From NCBI GenBank assembly GCA_024641365.1, contig JAHEDF010000229.1:1-5589 (forward strand): DNA of 5,589 nucleotides. The letters run 5' to 3'. Below the pieces are notes generated by a model, which was given only the letters and a program-made list of their open reading frames with translations, had not been told where the DNA came from and did not search any database. Below, piece by piece: positions 5,181-5,589 of the stretch (positions are counted from its first letter, which is position 1; each line of letters starts with the position of its first letter). The DNA is from Planctomycetota bacterium. Its GTDB lineage: Bacteria; Planctomycetota; UBA11346. Both the position numbers and the translations under genes were made by a program.

Positions 5181-5589
5181 ATGACCACGTATGATCAATT
5201 GACTGCAATTGCCGGACAAATTCGCAAGCGTTGTAAATTAAAACCCAAAGTCGCTATTTTATTAGGCACCGGTTTAGGCGGCGTGGCAAAAAAAATAAAA
5301 GCAGTCGCACGTATTTCCTATAGTGATTTAGATGGCATGCCGCGAGCAACAGCAGAAAGTCATAAAGGCGAAATTGTTTTAGGAAAATTAGCTGGCGTTG
5401 ATGTCGTGGCCTTTAGTGGTCGCCTCCATTGCTACGAAGGACATGAGCCCGCCGATGTTGTGGTGCCAGTCCGACTGGCAAAAATTCTCGGTGCAAAAGT
5501 ATTAATTATGGGTTCCGCTGTGGGTGGATTAAGTCCACAATATGATGTTGGTGATATCGCATTATTAGAAGACCAAATTAATTTAATGG
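5181..5589 (+). CDS. Purine-nucleoside phosphorylase, trimeric PNP/MTAP family (3' end missing)
   Basis: The first 136 residues of a cytosolic enzyme that splits purine nucleosides with phosphate into free base and ribose-1-phosphate; the frame has no stop before the window end, and the family is usually near 270-290 residues. The phosphate loop GTGLGG is at 29-34 (Thr in place of the more common Ser). SHKG (60-63) matches the PGHAG region, and GRLHCYEGH (80-88) carries the conserved Arg and His of GRFHYYEG. GSAVGGLSP (111-119) stands where NAAGGLNP is usual, and VGDIALLEDQINLM (123-136) matches VGDLMLIRDHINLMG. The ATG at 5181 is supported by AAGGA 8 bases upstream and by the family N-terminus; an in-frame TAG at 5127 limits upstream starts. 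It resembles inosine/guanosine-type enzymes (PunA, XapA); exact substrate range is undecided. It is transcribed away from the lut operon. Confidence 0.93.
   Translation, partial: MTTYDQLTAIAGQIRKRCKLKPKVAILLGTGLGGVAKKIKAVARISYSDLDGMPRATAESHKGEIVLGKLAGVDVVAFSGRLHCYEGHEPADVVVPVRLAKILGAKVLIMGSAVGGLSPQYDVGDIALLEDQINLM

Overview
The window looks like chromosomal DNA of a bacterium, most likely a gammaproteobacterium. That placement rests only on the proteobacterial style of the LutB protein, the FadR-type regulator and the moderately A+T-leaning codon use, so it is tentative. I see no rRNA, tRNA, CRISPR array, phage gene or transposase gene. All recognisable genes belong to known families, and I do not see a convincing undescribed multi-gene system. 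The unusual material is in the two non-coding stretches, 680-937 and 4517-5180.

Layout: (1) Bases 2-679, + strand, hold the C-terminal part of a MalG/UgpE-type sugar ABC transporter permease that begins before the window. (2) Bases 680-937 separate it from a converging gene and contain a nested inverted-repeat element with arms built from an 8-bp unit (GTCCGGAA / TTCCGGAC). (3) Bases 938-4516, - strand, form a tightly packed lactate-utilisation operon in transcription order lutA, lutB, lutC, then a GntR/FadR-family regulator. lutA/lutB and lutB/lutC overlap by 10 and 8 bp, and the regulator follows after 27 bp. (4) Bases 4517-5180 are a long intergenic stretch between divergent genes. It holds a near-perfect FadR-type operator just upstream of lutA and several further inverted repeats. 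(5) From 5181 to the window end, + strand, is the N-terminal part of a trimeric-type purine nucleoside phosphorylase, open at the right edge.

How the genes work together: LutA, LutB and LutC are expected to form the iron-sulfur L-lactate oxidation complex that makes pyruvate. The FadR-type regulator is probably the operon's own repressor, released by lactate or a related small acid, acting at the palindrome 4527-4542 next to the lutA start. No lactate permease is visible in the window. The sugar permease and the purine nucleoside phosphorylase are neighbours on the other strand with no evident functional link to the lut operon.
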